Positions 36,101-48,202 of a stretch of DNA of 64,000 nucleotides are shown here, one piece after another (the stretch's first letter is position 1; the number at the start of each line of letters is the position of its first letter). The notes under the pieces were generated by a model. That model was given only the letters and a program-made list of their open reading frames with translations, was not told the DNA's origin and searched no databases. Both the position numbers and the translations under genes were made by a program. The stretch spans positions 467,487 through 531,486 of the forward strand of contig JAJIRX010000708.1 of assembly GCA_023853785.1 (NCBI GenBank). Reading direction: 5' to 3'. The stretch comes from Psilocybe azurescens. Taxonomy: Eukaryota; Basidiomycota; Agaricomycetes; Agaricales; Agrocybaceae.

Positions 36101-37873
36101 GCATCTCGACGACGGCAATCCTTTCGCGAGTTTGTGCTGCATGGGCGCTCTTGATGATCGTCCATCCGACGATTGCCCTACTTCGCATCTTACAGTGTCT
36201 CTCGATGTCGAAGACTACCTCTCTCGTGACAAGGACGCTTTGTGGGAATCGACACTGTTGTCCGTCCACAGTGATATTCGTCGTGTACCTTCATCACCAG
36301 GTTACGACATGTCTATTCCACCTGCAAACTATGCCGAAGCCATGGCTCGCCCAGATGCTGATGAATGGAGGAAAGTTGTCGTCAAGGAATTGGAAATGTT
36401 GAAGAGCATGGGGGTGTATGTGGATGATGTTTTGCCGGAGGGGTGAATGCGATTGGTTGTCGTTGGGTACTGGAGTTCAAGCTGTTGGAAATAGGTGGTC
36501 CCCCAATTTACAAAGCTTCGACTGGTTGCACAGGGTTTTTCTCAAATCCCTTTCGTCGATTATGATGCCACCTTCGCCCCTGTCGCTAAATCTGTCAGCA
36601 TTCGTTTCATTGCCGTTTACGCTGCAATTCATGCATGGCATCTCGAATGTTTTGGCGCCCACGCGCGTTTCTCTGGGGCGACTTGACCGAAACGATTTAC
36701 ATGCGATGTCCACAAGGTTATTCTTCGCCATTCAAGGGGTGTGGAGGTTACTCAAATCGTTATATGGCTTAAAACAGGCCAGCCGTGTCTGGTATAAGCT
36801 ACTTAGCTCCGTCTTGGAGAAGCTGGGCTTCAATCGTTCTGAATTTGATCATGCCGTTTTTATATTCAAGCGATGGTGGGGGGTGGATGTTCATTGCTTG
36901 CTGGGTATGCATGTTGATGATGGGTTGGGGGATCGAACTCTTCCGAATTTCTTCGCTTCATCAAGGAGGAAATCGGTAAAGCGTTTGGGATCAAGGACCT
37001 GGGACCTGTGAAGGAGTTCCTAGGGGTGCAATTTGAGAGGGATCTTGGTACACGTGAGCTTTGGATTCATCAAGAGCCATATATTGACGCGTTACTCGAT
37101 GAATATGGTTTGATCAACTGCAATCCCGTCTCCACTCCTATCGATGTTGCTCATCCTTTTGGTCGTGAAACCGACATTCATCCCATCATCCCTAACTTGG
37201 TCACTGCCTTCCAACGTCTAATCGGCTCTCTACTATTCATTCAACGTCATTCTCGTCCCGACATATCAGTTGCTGTCCTTCTTCTATCACAACATTGCTC
37301 AAAACCTTCCTCGTGCCACTTTGCTGCAGCAAAGCGTGTTCTACGATATCTCAGTGGAACACGATCCCTGCGTCTTCACTATGGGGTACTTCCTCTGGCG
37401 CTTCGCTTTATGGGTACTCCGATGCAGACTGGGCTGGGGATAAAGTCACTCGTGCATCGACTTCCGGCTTCTTGTGGACGATGGCAGGAGGACCTATCAG
37501 CTGGTCCTCAAAACTCAAACCTGTATTGCGACGAGCTCAACTGAATCAGAATACGTCGCTCTCACTCGCGCTCTACAGGAAGGTCTCTGGCTTCGTGCGT
37601 CCCTTGCCTATCTACAACTTCCTTGTCCTTCTCCTCTTGTCATTGCAACCGACAATGAAGGTGCTCGCTCTTTGTCCCGAAAACGACTCATCTCACAGCA
37701 AGGCGAAGCACATTGACATCCGATATCATTTCATTCGTTCTCACATAGAATCTCAAACATTTCAAATCGTTCACACTTCAGGCTTGACCAATCCTGCCGA
37801 CATTCTTACCAAACCTCTACATCGCCTGAAGTTCCTTGATGCCGTGGAACGTCTTGGCCTTGCAATACGTTGA
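33165..37873 (+). pseudogene. Copia gag-pol of copy A, frameshifted as written
   Basis: Gag starts at ATG 33165, 170 bp after the 5' LTR. Domains in order: gag core to about 33960; CCHC knuckle CTNCKGRSHDRDHC (about 33970-34011) and an Ala run coded by GCT repeats; protease region about 34225-34265; integrase zinc part with HHLRLGH and CEPC (34640-34770); integrase core with VGDTCGPF, RCDGGTEW and NGEVERFM (34830-35160); RT with RLVAQGF, LYGLKQASRVWY and MHVDDGLG (36500-36930); RNase H with YSDADWAGD, STESEYVAL and TDNEGA, ending at TGA 37871-37873. The frame is broken many times by single-base changes, e.g. one C fewer than copy B near 33191 and at 35303-35306. The protease motif reads SSTLAPTSH where copy B has YDSGATSH, due to a one-base loss and a one-base gain nearby. 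Confidence 0.85.
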
Positions 37874-37880
37874 GGGGGTG

Positions 37881-38310
37881 TGTTGAAGGACGGCTCGTTC
37901 ATGCTTACTCATCTCTTAGTCAGACACGTCACTTCCATTCTCGATTCCTCTTTCCTATTTCGCACTTCACCCTTTCAGTCACCTTATGCCTTTATCACTT
38001 CCTACATCTTCATCACCACTCTCCCTCCATTTAGTCTCGCCAATCCTTCATTTTGTTCAACGTATTGCTTCCACCTCCTATGTAGCTCATTCTCTGCATC
38101 ACCCTCTTTTCATTTATACTCGCGCATTCGCTTTTCGTACCTCAGCTGCTTTCTACATTTGCTGAGGTACACATACTTTTCACTACCTTCGTATAGATGC
38201 TTACTCTTGTTCTGAACAGTGTGTCTAACATTATATTTAAGGTAGAACAATCATACAGCTGCTTTCTACATTTGCTGAGTGTGTCTAACATTATATTTAA
38301 GTTATCAACA
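37881..38310 (+). repeat. 3' LTR of copia copy A
   Basis: 430 bp and nearly identical to the 5' LTR; I see one T fewer in a T-run (CTCTTTTCATT against CTCTTTTTCATT) and one base fewer in CGTATAGATG. It is followed by the target duplication GCTTC. Confidence 0.95.
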
Positions 38311-38778
38311 GCTTCGCACCGGAAGCTGAATCGACAGACAAAATCACATCCAGGAGATCAGTAAGATTGTATTATACATATGTATAGGATGTATGCCAGT
38401 CAACTGGGACTTTAATCCAGAGAAATATGGATGCCCTACGGTCTGTCATTATAATATACACAATAATGAGATCATGAAAACTTACCAACTTGACATACAG
38501 ACTGCGCATTCCAAGAGTCTGGGAAGCATCGTAAGCATTGTGAACGGTTTTGGCGGCATAGATGTTTCTGCCGAGAGGCGAGGCATGCAGGACGTGCAGG
38601 GGTGTGTAGGGGGCGTGCCGGGGGCGTGCATGGGGAGTGCAAATGGGGCGTGCACTGCATGGGGTGTGAGTGGGGCGTGCACTGGGGGGCGTGTGGGGGC
38701 GTGCTGGGGGCGTGCACCGGGGCGTGCATATGTCACGCTTATGTGTAGGTGATATTTAAAGGTTACTGTATATGGCTA
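38311..38778. other. Spacer with GGGGCGTGCA repeats
   Basis: It lies between copia copy A and the TA-flanked inverted-repeat element. Apart from the GC-rich repeat locus at 38585-38730 it shows no gene. Confidence 0.6.
38585..38730 (+). repeat. GGGGCGTGCA repeat locus 2
   Basis: Dense, irregularly spaced copies of GGGGCGTGC (about seven exact, plus variants such as GGGGAGTGCA and GGGGTGTGAG). The runs of four or more G on one strand could form G-quadruplexes. Confidence 0.75.
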
Positions 38779-39739
38779 CTCGTAGCCAAAAAAGTAATCA
38801 CGGTTAAGTAATTTGATGGCATTTCTGAGTGGGCTCATCAAAAGAAATGGCCTCGTTCTCATCAAGTAAGATAGTCAAGCCACTGAAATTTTGAATAATC
38901 CTTTGTATACTACAATAGAGTATAAATATAAAATTTTGGCCAAAAATAGTGATTAGAAAGTCGAAGAGAGCTGAATCTACCAATGTGTATGCTTTTGAGA
39001 GTCCATGGAAAGTTTTGGGCTATTTAATCTTCCCAACAGCTCAATAAATATATAAAAATTGAGAATATAATTCATTAGATATCTAATAGTAACCCTGTAT
39101 AATTTTTAGGCAGAAAAACTAGGCTTCAACAAAATATTGGGTGCGCAATCCCATTGACAACTGATTGGTCATTATACAAGAACTTTTCACATACTAAAAC
39201 ACATCCCTGTCCAACATTTCCTGCATATATCTCATGTATAACACACTCTATAATCCTGATACAACTGAATATAATACTGAATCCTAATTTTGGGATTGTG
39301 GGATGACTATATGGCACTGACAGCAGGCAAGGACATGGAAACACTGGCTGTTGGATCATTTGACAGAACTTGAATCATAAATTCTTAGTTTATGAGCGCA
39401 CCATCTGACTTAAGATTATACATGGTTACTATTAGATATCTAATGGATTATATTCTCAATTTTTATATATTTATTGAGCTGTTGGGAAGATTAAATAGCC
39501 CAAAACTTTCCATGGACTCTCAAAAGCATACACATTGGTAGATTCAGCTCTCTTCGACTTTCTAATCACTATTTTTGGCCAAAATTTTATATTTATACTC
39601 TATTGTAGTATACAAAGGATTATTCAAAATTTCAGTGGCTTGACTATCTTACTTGACGAGAACGAGGCCATTTCTTTTGATGAGCCCACTCAGAAATGCC
39701 ATCAAATTACTTAACCGTGATTACTTTTTTGGCTACGAG
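38779..39739. mobile_element. 961-bp DNA element with about 324-bp terminal inverted repeats
   Basis: Left arm about 38779-39102 and right arm about 39416-39739 are near-perfect inverted copies, starting CTCGTAGCCAAAAAAGTAAT. TA dinucleotides flank both ends (38777-38778 and 39740-39741), as expected for Tc1/mariner-type transposition. The roughly 310-bp centre has no transposase; its longest frame (39126-39359, minus) has no motif. It is AT-rich and non-autonomous. The arms differ at only a few bases, so insertion or arm homogenisation was recent. Confidence 0.85.
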
Positions 39740-40184
39740 TATATAAAGGTTAGGATACTTACAATAATATTTACCAAGTCGTTAAGCGCCCGTTTACTTA
39801 GAGTTTTTACCTTGATTAGATGATGTCAATGACTCATTGCCACTCATGTTCTCCCTTTGGTACTTACCTTGTTTTGACCTCAGTAAAATAAGAAATTTAA
39901 TCTATATTTGTACTTAGATACTCTTATAGATATTTTAAGCAGTGGATCATTACATTTAAATGTGCAAAGGGTATCCTGCAGGTTGTGTGGTAGGTTAAAC
40001 ATAGGTCAAGCATACTCACCAGGCAAATGTCACGTGTTACTCTGTCACTCTATAAAACCAACTTGATTAAAAAAAACATTCACTGCGCGAATACTCATTG
40101 CTGGGGAGATAATTACAACTAAGGAACCATGGTTACACCCCCAAATGTCTTTTAAATGCGCCAGTACACGATATATGGAGACCG

Positions 40185-40255
40185 GAATAACCACGCCCGC
40201 ACGCCCCATCTTGCACGCCCCAGCACACCCCGCATGCCCCTGCCACGGCTATTTC
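40185..40255 (-). repeat. GGGGCGTGCA repeat locus 3, inverted
   Basis: A shorter cluster on the minus strand (GCACGCCCCA, GCACACCCCGCATGCCCC). Beyond it lie CTGCCACGG and GTGTCGACAG, matching the left flank of locus 1 in inverted order, so these two loci share more than the decamer. Confidence 0.6.
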
Positions 40256-40475
40256 CCTTTGCCCGTGTCGACAGCATATGGGAATTTGCATGTTGATGTA
40301 TAGCGCAAAGCAAAAATGCAGCACTGGTGAAAACACTGGAGGTGTTGGCTGGTTGCTGGTATGAGATAACCCAATGTTGTAAAGTCATATGAAGGTGTTT
40401 ACGAAGAACAGGGTGCCTAAACGTTAGGTAATGAAGATTGCATCCTAACTGTGCTATCACTGCTGGCGCCGACCG

Positions 40476-40878
40476 CTGTATGTCTGACATACAGCGATTT
40501 ATATACATGACTTATGTAAGAATTGATGTAAGTATGACATATAGTATTTATGTTTAGAAATAATACAGATATCAAACATATATTCTGTTCGGTAGCTGTA
40601 TTTTGAACAAACACCGTTTCTGTTTCTAAGCTGTAAGTAAATAAAACACCTGAATAAACATGACTTCTTTTCTTTGGCTGTTTGTCAAAGATACAGAATA
40701 GCTGTATATAATAGCTGTATGTAAAACATACAGATATGGTGTATATAATTGCTGTATGTTATACAAATATGACTTGTGTAAATAGAACTTACAGTTAAAG
40801 AACAGAACTTCTGTTAGTAAAACAAACAGAATTTATGTATGTAATTACTGTATGTCGACCTTACATCGAAACATACAG
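40476..40878. repeat. Three hairpins with the stem CTGTATGT/ACATACAG
   Basis: Perfect 8-bp stems recur at 40476-40494 (loop CTG), 40715-40733 (loop AAA) and 40848-40878 (15-base loop). Partial copies (GCTGTATATAA, CTGTATGTTATAC) lie between. The surroundings are AT-rich and non-coding. The outer hairpins could mark the ends of a small element of about 400 bp. Confidence 0.6.
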
Positions 40879-41215
40879 TATTCGACTCGCTGAGCGAAGT
40901 CGATGAGTGCGCGAAGAATTCGCATTTCGAGCGACGGCGACTCGCACACGACATTTAAACAATTGAATGTACTTTATTATCGACTCGCGGTTCATTCAAT
41001 TTAATCCATTTGACGCGATAAAGACGCTGTATTTTACTGACTACAGAGTGCAAAGATCTATTTAGTTAACCATTTGTAAACGACAACGCCAAAGTGAATC
41101 GATACTTAAGCGCGCGTGAAGAAACCGGGCACAAATCCCACTATCAACTTTTTCACCATCATCCGTCACATCGAGTACATCCTCGCTACGCACTCACACC
41201 GAATACCAAATATCA

Positions 41216-41674
41216 ATGTCTGGCGCTAATTCTTCTACAGAGCAAGGTAAGTGTCGTTGTATATCTAAGAAAATAGCTCATCAAACTAACCTAATGATGC
41301 CCAGACGTAGAGATGCACGTCTCGCGCCGACTCGGAGACTGCGATGAATGCGGTCGAGAAGGTAAGGAAATGTCGCTATCGACTCATTCGACGGTCATGG
41401 CCTCATACCCGTTCGGCAGTCTCGACAATCCAGCGAGAGGGGAGAGATGACGCGACCGATGCAATAACGAAGGCGTTGGCCCTCCTCGGTGAGTCGTCGC
41501 TGTGCTAGCCGTCAAGTTTCCAGCGCTGGCTCACGTTAGTTATTCCCCGCCGAAGATCTCAACTCCAAGGATGCAGCCACTCGGTCGGACGAGGAGATGG
41601 ATATCGATAACGAGGAAGCGTCGGGAGCCTTCAACGAAGCGGGAGAGGCTATGGAGGACGTGAGAGGACGGTAG
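41216..41674 (+). CDS. Small acidic four-exon protein, unknown
   Basis: join(41216..41246, 41305..41361, 41420..41488, 41556..41674); introns of 58, 58 and 67 bp with GTAAGT, GTAAGG and GTGAGT donors. All four exons share one frame: 91 residues, ATG to TAG. The text begins MSGANSSTEQDVEMHVSRR, carries a single C-x2-C (GDCDECGRE), then a helix-like REGRDDATDAITKALALL and an acidic end (SDEEMDIDNEEASG). The third acceptor (CGAAG before 41556) is weaker than an upstream TTAG, but only it keeps the frame. No family is recognised. It is the only ordinary-looking gene inside the repeat nest. Confidence 0.5.
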
Positions 41675-42226
41675 CTCGGGCGATAAGGGGAGGGATAGGG
41701 GGACTGTGACGAAGAGTCGAATGAGGAGGAGAAGATGGAGATATAAGGCGCTGTATGGCCACTTAAAAGACGATGAAATGTGACGAGAAGGGTATGGGAA
41801 GGGTATGGTTTGATCGACATGATATGTAACATAAAACAGTGCGGTGAAGCACACACATATAGATCCAGTTTGACCGAAGGGGGAAGAAATATGCAAGCTA
41901 TGATCATTCAATGCAAAACTTTTCATTCTGAGCACGGACTTCCTTGGAGAGATAAGGCCAAGTCAGAGTCCTAACCACCTCTTTCTTCAGCTTGCGCTCG
42001 TCGCCACCCGCTGCGATTCTTCGCCAGCTTGATCTCCCATCCGCACAGAATATACAGCAGTCGCGACGTTTGACTGAATGAGCACCGAGAGCCGCCGCGA
42101 GCGAACGATGGCGTATCGCATCCGGGCGAGCGGCAGGCTAAGGTGCTTCATCACCTAGGCGATCTATATGAAAAAAAGAGGGAAATAGATTAAAAACACG
42201 TCATATAAAAGAACACGATAAATCAT
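41675..42226. other. Intergenic, no recognised gene
   Basis: No gene or repeat is recognised by eye. Confidence 0.45.
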
Positions 42227-42536
42227 CTATACGCACTGTGACAGTCGCGCTCGCGACACGCCGCTGTCGAAGTTTTGCTGTTGTTGATGGCGCTGCAGAT
42301 GCTGTTTATGTTCATGTTGGTGCTGGTGCTGATGTTGCTGAGGATGATGTTGCTGGGGTTGGTGCTGCTGTTCCGTTCGGACGGTATCCCCCGAATCCCA
42401 GCTCAATAAACATGTTCTTCCAGTAATGCGCGTCAAGATCGGACGGCGTGCGCAGGCACCGCCGGGCGCTGTATCCGTTATTTCCCATCCCGTTCCCGAT
42501 CCCAGTGCCGTTACAGTCACGGACAATCAAACTCAA
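42227..42536 (-). pseudogene. 3' fragment of an unidentified gene with Gln/His-rich tail
   Basis: One frame reads CLRTPSDLDAHYWKNMFIEL then GFGGYRPNGTAAPTPATSSS, ending in a stop; a second frame continues as a Gln/His-rich tract (QQHQPQQHHPQQ). The DLDAHYWKNMF block looks like a genuine conserved segment, and Gln-rich tails are common in fungal transcription factors. No start or upstream exons are seen before copia copy B, 320 bp away, so the gene may be truncated. Confidence 0.35.
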
Positions 42537-42860
42537 CTAAAAAATCAGCTTTTATTCATGGCCCCCAAAACCATCGGAATCAGTAGAATCCTGTTTAAGG
42601 AGCTTCCCGACCAACTTTCAGCTCATTCTATTGAGCCGTTCCATTTTAAATTGCCAATTAAGGAATGCACACCCTAAAATATTGGCCGGATCCTTAAAAA
42701 AAACCGGTAAAATCATGAAAAATAGCGGAATCGCTTTCTTTTCAAAGAATGGAATGATCCCAAAGTTCGGTGGGATTTTATCGAGCTGTTCCTCCCCTAA
42801 AATTTTCACAAAATCCTATTGCCTAAGCCACAAATCACTGATTACTTTCGTAAGGCAAAG

Positions 42861-43292
42861 TGTTGATAACTTAAATATAATGTTAGACACACTCAGCAAA
42901 TGTAGAAAGCAGCTGTATGATTGTTCTACCTTAAATATAATGTTAGACACACTGTTCAGAACAAGAGTAAGCATCTATACGAAGGTAGTGAAAAGTATGT
43001 GTACCTCAGCAAATGTAGAAAGCAGCTGAGGTACCTAAAAGCGAATGCGCGAGTATAAATGAAAAAGAGGGTGATGCAGAGAATGAGCTACATAGGAGGT
43101 GGAAGCAATACGTTGAACAAAATGAAGGATTGGCGAGACTAAATGGAGGGAGAGTGGTGATGAAGATGTAGGAAGTGATAAAGGCATAAGGTGACTGAAA
43201 GGGTGAAGTGCGAAATAGGAAAGAGGAATCGAGAATGGAAGTGACGTGTCTGACTAAGAGATGAGTAAGCATGAACGAGCCGTCCTTCAACA
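42861..43292 (-). repeat. 3' LTR of copia copy B
   Basis: 432 bp, TGTTG to CAACA on its own strand, with the same internal duplication as in copy A. Confidence 0.95.
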
Positions 43293-43300
43293 CACCCCCC

Positions 43301-46300
43301 TCAACGTATTGCAAGGCCAAGACGTTCCACGGCATCAAGGAACTTCAGGCGATGTAGAGGTTTGGTAAGAATGTCGGCAGGATTGGTCAAGCCTGAAGTG
43401 TGAACGATTTGAAATGTTTGAGATTCTATGTGAGAACGAATGAAATGATATCGGATGTCAATGTGCTTCGCCTTGCTGTGAGATGAGTCGTTTTCGGACA
43501 AAGAGCGAGCACCTTCATTGTCGGTTGCAATGACAAGAGGAGAAGGACAAGGAAGTTGTAGATAGGCAAGGGACGCACGAAGCCAGAGACCTTCCTGTAG
43601 AGCGAGTGAGAGCGACGTATTCTGATTCAGTTGAGCTCGTCGCAATACAGGTTTGAGTTTTTGAGGACCAGCTGATAGGTCCTCCTGCCATCGTCCACAA
43701 GAAGCCGGAAGTCGATGCACGAGTGACTTTATCCCCAGCCCAGTCTGCATCGGAGTACCCATAAAGCGAAGCGCCAGAGGAAGTACCCCCATAGTGAAGA
43801 CGCAGGGATCGTGTTCCACTGAGATATCGTAGAACACGCTTTGCTGCAGCAAAGTGGCACGAGGAAGGTTTTGAGCAATGTTGTGATAGAAGAAGGACAG
43901 CAACTGATATGTCGGGACGAGAATGACGTTGAATGAATAGTAGAGAGCCGATTAGACGTTGGAAGGCAGTGACCAAGTTAGGGATGATGGGATGAATGTC
44001 GGTTTCACGACCAAAAGGATGAGCAACATCGATAGGAGTGGAGACGGGATTGCAGTTGATCAAACCATATTCATCGAGTAACGCGTCAATATATGGCTCT
44101 TGATGAATCCAAAGCTCACGTGTACCAAGATCCCTCTCAAATTGCACCCCTAGGAACTCCTTCACAGGTCCCAGGTCCTTGATCCCAAACGCTTTACCGA
44201 TTTCCTCCTTGATGAAGCGAAGAAATTCGGAAGAGTTCGATCCCCCAACCCATCATCAACATGCATACCCAGCAAGCAATGAACATCCACCCCCCCCCAC
44301 CATCGCTTTGAATATAAAAAACGGCATGATCAAATTCAGAACGATTGAAGCCCAGCTTCTCCAAGACGGAGCGAAGTAGCTTATACCAGACACGGCTGGC
44401 CTGTTTTAAGCCATATAACGATTTGAGTAACCTCCACACCCCCTTGAATGGCGAAGAATAACCTTGTGGACATCGCATGTAAATCGTTTCGGTCAAGTCG
44501 CCCCAGAGAAACGCGCGCGTGGCGTCAAACATTCGAGATGCCATGCATGAATTGCAGCGTAAACGGCAATGAAACGAATGCTGACAGATTTAGCGACAGG
44601 GGCGAAGGTGGCATCATAATCGACGAAAGGGATTTGAGAAAAACCCTGTGCAACCAGTCGAAGCTTTGTAAATTGGGGGACCACCTATTTCCAACAGCTT
44701 GAACTCCAGTACCCAACGACAACCAATCGCATTCACCCCCTCCCGGCAAAACATCATCCACATACACCCCCATGCTCTTCAACATTTCCAATTCCTTGAC
44801 GACAACTTTCCTCCATTCATCAGCATCTGGGCGAGCCATGGCTTCGGCATAGTTTGCAGGTGGAATAGACATGTCGTAACCTGGTGATGAAGGTACACGA
44901 CGAATATCACTGTGGACGGACAACAGTGTCGATTCCCACAAAGCGTCCTTGTCACGAGAGAGGTAGTCTTCGACATCGAGAGACACTGTAAGATGCTAAG
45001 TAGGGCAATCGTCGGATGGACGATCATCAAGAGCGCCCCATGCAGCACAAACTCGCTGAAAGGATTGCCGCCGCCGAGATGCACAGGACCAGTTGGACCA
45101 GCGCCGGGGGCGCCCTGTTGAAGTTGCCTCAGCTTCACGAGCCTCTCGATTGACGCTAAGTTTTTCTCGATGTTGGACGGACGCCTCAACCAGACGAAGC
45201 GTGAAAGGATCCACGCTTCAGTGGGCCGACGATCCCTGGAAGAAGAACGACGAGGCAGAGTGCGAATGGGATCTGGGGTAGGAGGGAGGGAAGAGTGGGG
45301 AACAGAATCACGAACAGGAGTCAAAGGCTCAACTAAAATAGGAACAAGCGCAGAAGAAGGGGAATTAATATCAGAAACAAGCTCGGGCGCATCGAGGTCG
45401 CCGTCAGTCACAAGACAAGGAGAAGAATCAGAAGAGGAGTCTACTGGACAAGAAGAGGAGGTAGGGTCAATTGAAGAAGAAAGTTGAGTTACATTTGAAG
45501 AAGAAGGTTGAGCTACAGCAGGATTGGAAACAGAAGATTGAACTACAGATGAAACAGAAGCGGCAGAGTCATTACAAGATGAAAGACAAGGTACAGTAGG
45601 AGAAGAGTCAATGGGTGGCAAGAAAGGAAGTGAAGAGTAATCTATAGGATTAACAGGAGGACAATGAAGTGCTTGGTACGGAATATTTTCATCAAAAATA
45701 ACATTAGAAGAGTTGAAAAATGAAGGGACTTAATGTCGCGAAGACGATAACCGCTAGCCTACCTGGCCGGATAGCCCATGAAAAGACATTCCACGGACTT
45801 TGCACCAAGTTTTGTTTGCTATTCCTCTGGGACATGCGCGAAAGCAACGCGAGCCCCAGATGTGCAGGTGAGAGAGATTTGGGGGACGACCGTACATAAC
45901 TTCAAAAGGAGTGACGCCGTTGATGTTCAAAGTGGTTACGTTGAGGAGATAAGCAGCCGTTAGAGCGGCCTCGCCCCAGTATGTCATGGGCAATTGGGCC
46001 GTTGTCAGCATAGCCAGAATGCGGCCTTGTACAGTGCGCGATGAACCGTTCGACCTCGCCGCTTCATCCAGTGTTCGCAGCGTGGTGTTACTTCAATTTC
46101 AATGCCATGATCATTGAGATATTGAGTGAAGGCACCCTTCCACTCGGTCCCGCCGTCGCATCTGAAACGCTTGACCTTGAAGCCGGTTCTCTTCTCCCAT
46201 CGTTCTTTGACAGTGATGAACGCCTCGAGCATCGTGGTCAGGAACTTTGTCAGCGACGAGCTGTAGGTTGTTGACCTTCATACCTACGCATCGAAATGCC

Positions 46301-48034
46301 ACAAAGTATTTTTTCCTGTGTGGAGTTTCCACCGGAAAAGGTCCGCACGTGTCTCCAACTAGCAGTTCCAGTGGTGCATGGGTATGTTGACCGACCGATC
46401 GTGGTGGATGTGGGGTGGCGACATGCTTAGCAATAATACACGGTTCACATTTGATGGGCTCGAGATCCTTAATTTGTGATTTTAAGAGAGACTTCACCAA
46501 AGTTCGGGTCGCATTCTCGCCAGGGTGTCCCAGACGAAGATGATGAAGATACAGTGAGTCGGGAACCTTGGCGAACATGACGCGCTCATCCCAATGAGGA
46601 CGTAGGAATGAAGTCGGCGTTGAGACTAAACAAGCGATTGATCATCTCTCCAGATGCGAATGTGATCCCGTTTTTTGGAAAGGTGAACGCCTTCGTTCAG
46701 AACGAAATTGCAACCAATGCCGGCGCTGTTCAGACGTCCAACCGATAATAGGTTAACCGCCGCACCTGGAGCGTGCAGGCAATTGTTGAGCTTCAGTCGG
46801 ATGGTCCTGCCCTCGTAAGACACATTGACATAGCACGTTCCACCTCCTTGAGTTCGCGAGGGTTCCCAGATTCGCGGTTGTAACATTCCTAGCGCCGGCT
46901 TCGTTGTATGAGTGAAACATTTCACGTGATTTGATAAGGTGCGAGGTCGCGCCAGAGTCGTAGGAGTGTGGCATGTGCAGGTATTGACGTGAGTACGAAG
47001 CGCTGGATGAGTTGTCGTCGACGGACTCGACAGACTCGATCATCGCGACATGAGATCTCTCCGTCGTCGAGTGAATCCACCGCAGCGAAGGGAGGCCATC
47101 TCCTTCTTAGTGGTGGCAGCAGCTGCAGCAGCAGCAGCAGCAGCCCTGTCTCTAGGGCCCTGACCTGCCATCCCACCACCAGGATTGAAACAGTGATCGC
47201 GATCGTGTGACCGACCTTTGCAGTTTGTACAACGCACTCCGTTAGGATTATTGGGATGTTTTGCGATCGGACGATTATCGGAATCTTTGGCGAGGTTGGA
47301 GTACTCAGAACCAGGACCATTCCGCTTGGCGGGAGACTCGGCTTCAATACGCTGACATTCAATCAGAAGTCGAGACACGATACGATCTAGGAGTGTGTCA
47401 GGAGCTGCGGCATCTTTCCCCTCATCAATTGCCACCTTCTCCCTATCCATATGATCCTGATAAAGTTGAACCATGAGTTGTTTGAAATTCGTCCAAGATT
47501 GGGAGGAGGGAAGACCACGTAAGATGTGGTGGACAACGTCGGACTCGGGTAGTGGACCGACATCGCTAGGAGACGTTTCGCGACCAGTACGAAATTCAGC
47601 GATGTAGTTGTCGAAGTCCTTGTGGTCCTTGAGCTTCAATGTCGATAGACGTTCTTTGATTTCAAATTGTGCATTGATGTCAATACGCTGCATATTTGGC
47701 TGAGATTCGTTGCCACAGAGTACGCGCTGAGACGCCGTCTGCCACCTGCAGATTGTCAAAGACGAGCTGCGATACACGCTCGGAGCATAATCCCTCGTGC
47801 CTTGGAGTCTTCCTGCCACCACTTGTGGAAGCTCGCGACGTATTCAGAGTTTGAGACAGCGGTCGGAGCCTTCGGTTCCGGAGAGATGGGATACAAATCC
47901 CATGGATTCACAGTCCCCTCGATGTGACCCCAATAACCTTCGTCCTTCAGGACTTGGGATATATGTCGCTTCCACCCAGGATAAGACGCAGCATTTTCGA
48001 GTAGCGGAACGTGTTCGAGCTTGATCGTCGACAT
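43301..48034 (-). pseudogene. Copia gag-pol of copy B, frameshifted as written
   Basis: Gag starts at 48034 (MSTIKLEHVPLLENAASYPG). Landmarks: CCHC knuckle about 47190-47233; protease active-site text YDSGATSHL about 46941-46970, intact here; integrase zinc part about 46430-46570 and core about 46000-46390; RT about 44260-44690 (LYGLKQASRVWY); RNase H about 43330-43760 (YSDADWAGD, STESEYVAL); end at 43301. Frames break in places different from copy A, mostly by single bases, so neither copy is intact as written, while together they suggest an intact parent. Confidence 0.85.
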
Positions 48035-48202
48035 GACGAACGAGGGTTATGGCGATTTGGAATCGCGAGAGAGCGTCGTTGGCAAGAGTTGCCGACGTTG
48101 GACAGAGTACGAGGTGTGAGCTGGCTGAGGTGTTCAGCTCCTGGCAGGAGATGTGAGGCGCGTGGGATCGTGCTTAAAGATCACTCTTCGGGGCCCATAA
48201 CC

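Larger units (their letters stand above)
32564..38310 (+). mobile_element. Ty1/copia LTR retrotransposon, copy A
   Basis: A full-length 5747-bp element. LTRs are 32564-32995 and 37881-38310, starting TGTTG and ending CAACA. The 5-bp target duplication GCTTC lies at 32559-32563 and 38311-38315. A candidate primer-binding site (GGTTATGGGCCCC) follows the 5' LTR directly and a G-rich polypurine tract (TGAGGGGGTG, 37871-37880) precedes the 3' LTR. Domain order gag, protease, integrase, RT, RNase H defines copia rather than gypsy. The two LTRs differ by only about two single-base indels by eye, so insertion was recent. A near-identical copy B lies inverted at 42861-48634. Confidence 0.95.
39742..41215. 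other. AT-rich spacer, no gene
   Basis: It contains GGGGCGTGCA locus 3 (40185-40255) and the three-hairpin region (40476-40878). No coding capacity is recognised. Confidence 0.55.

Noticed and set aside
33081..37000. Many long open frames antisense to copia copy A, and likewise in copy B
   Set aside because: They mirror the codon structure of gag-pol and have no motifs.
31405..40255. GGGGCGTGCA clusters as CRISPR-like arrays
   Set aside because: Irregular spacing, no constant spacer length and a eukaryotic context.
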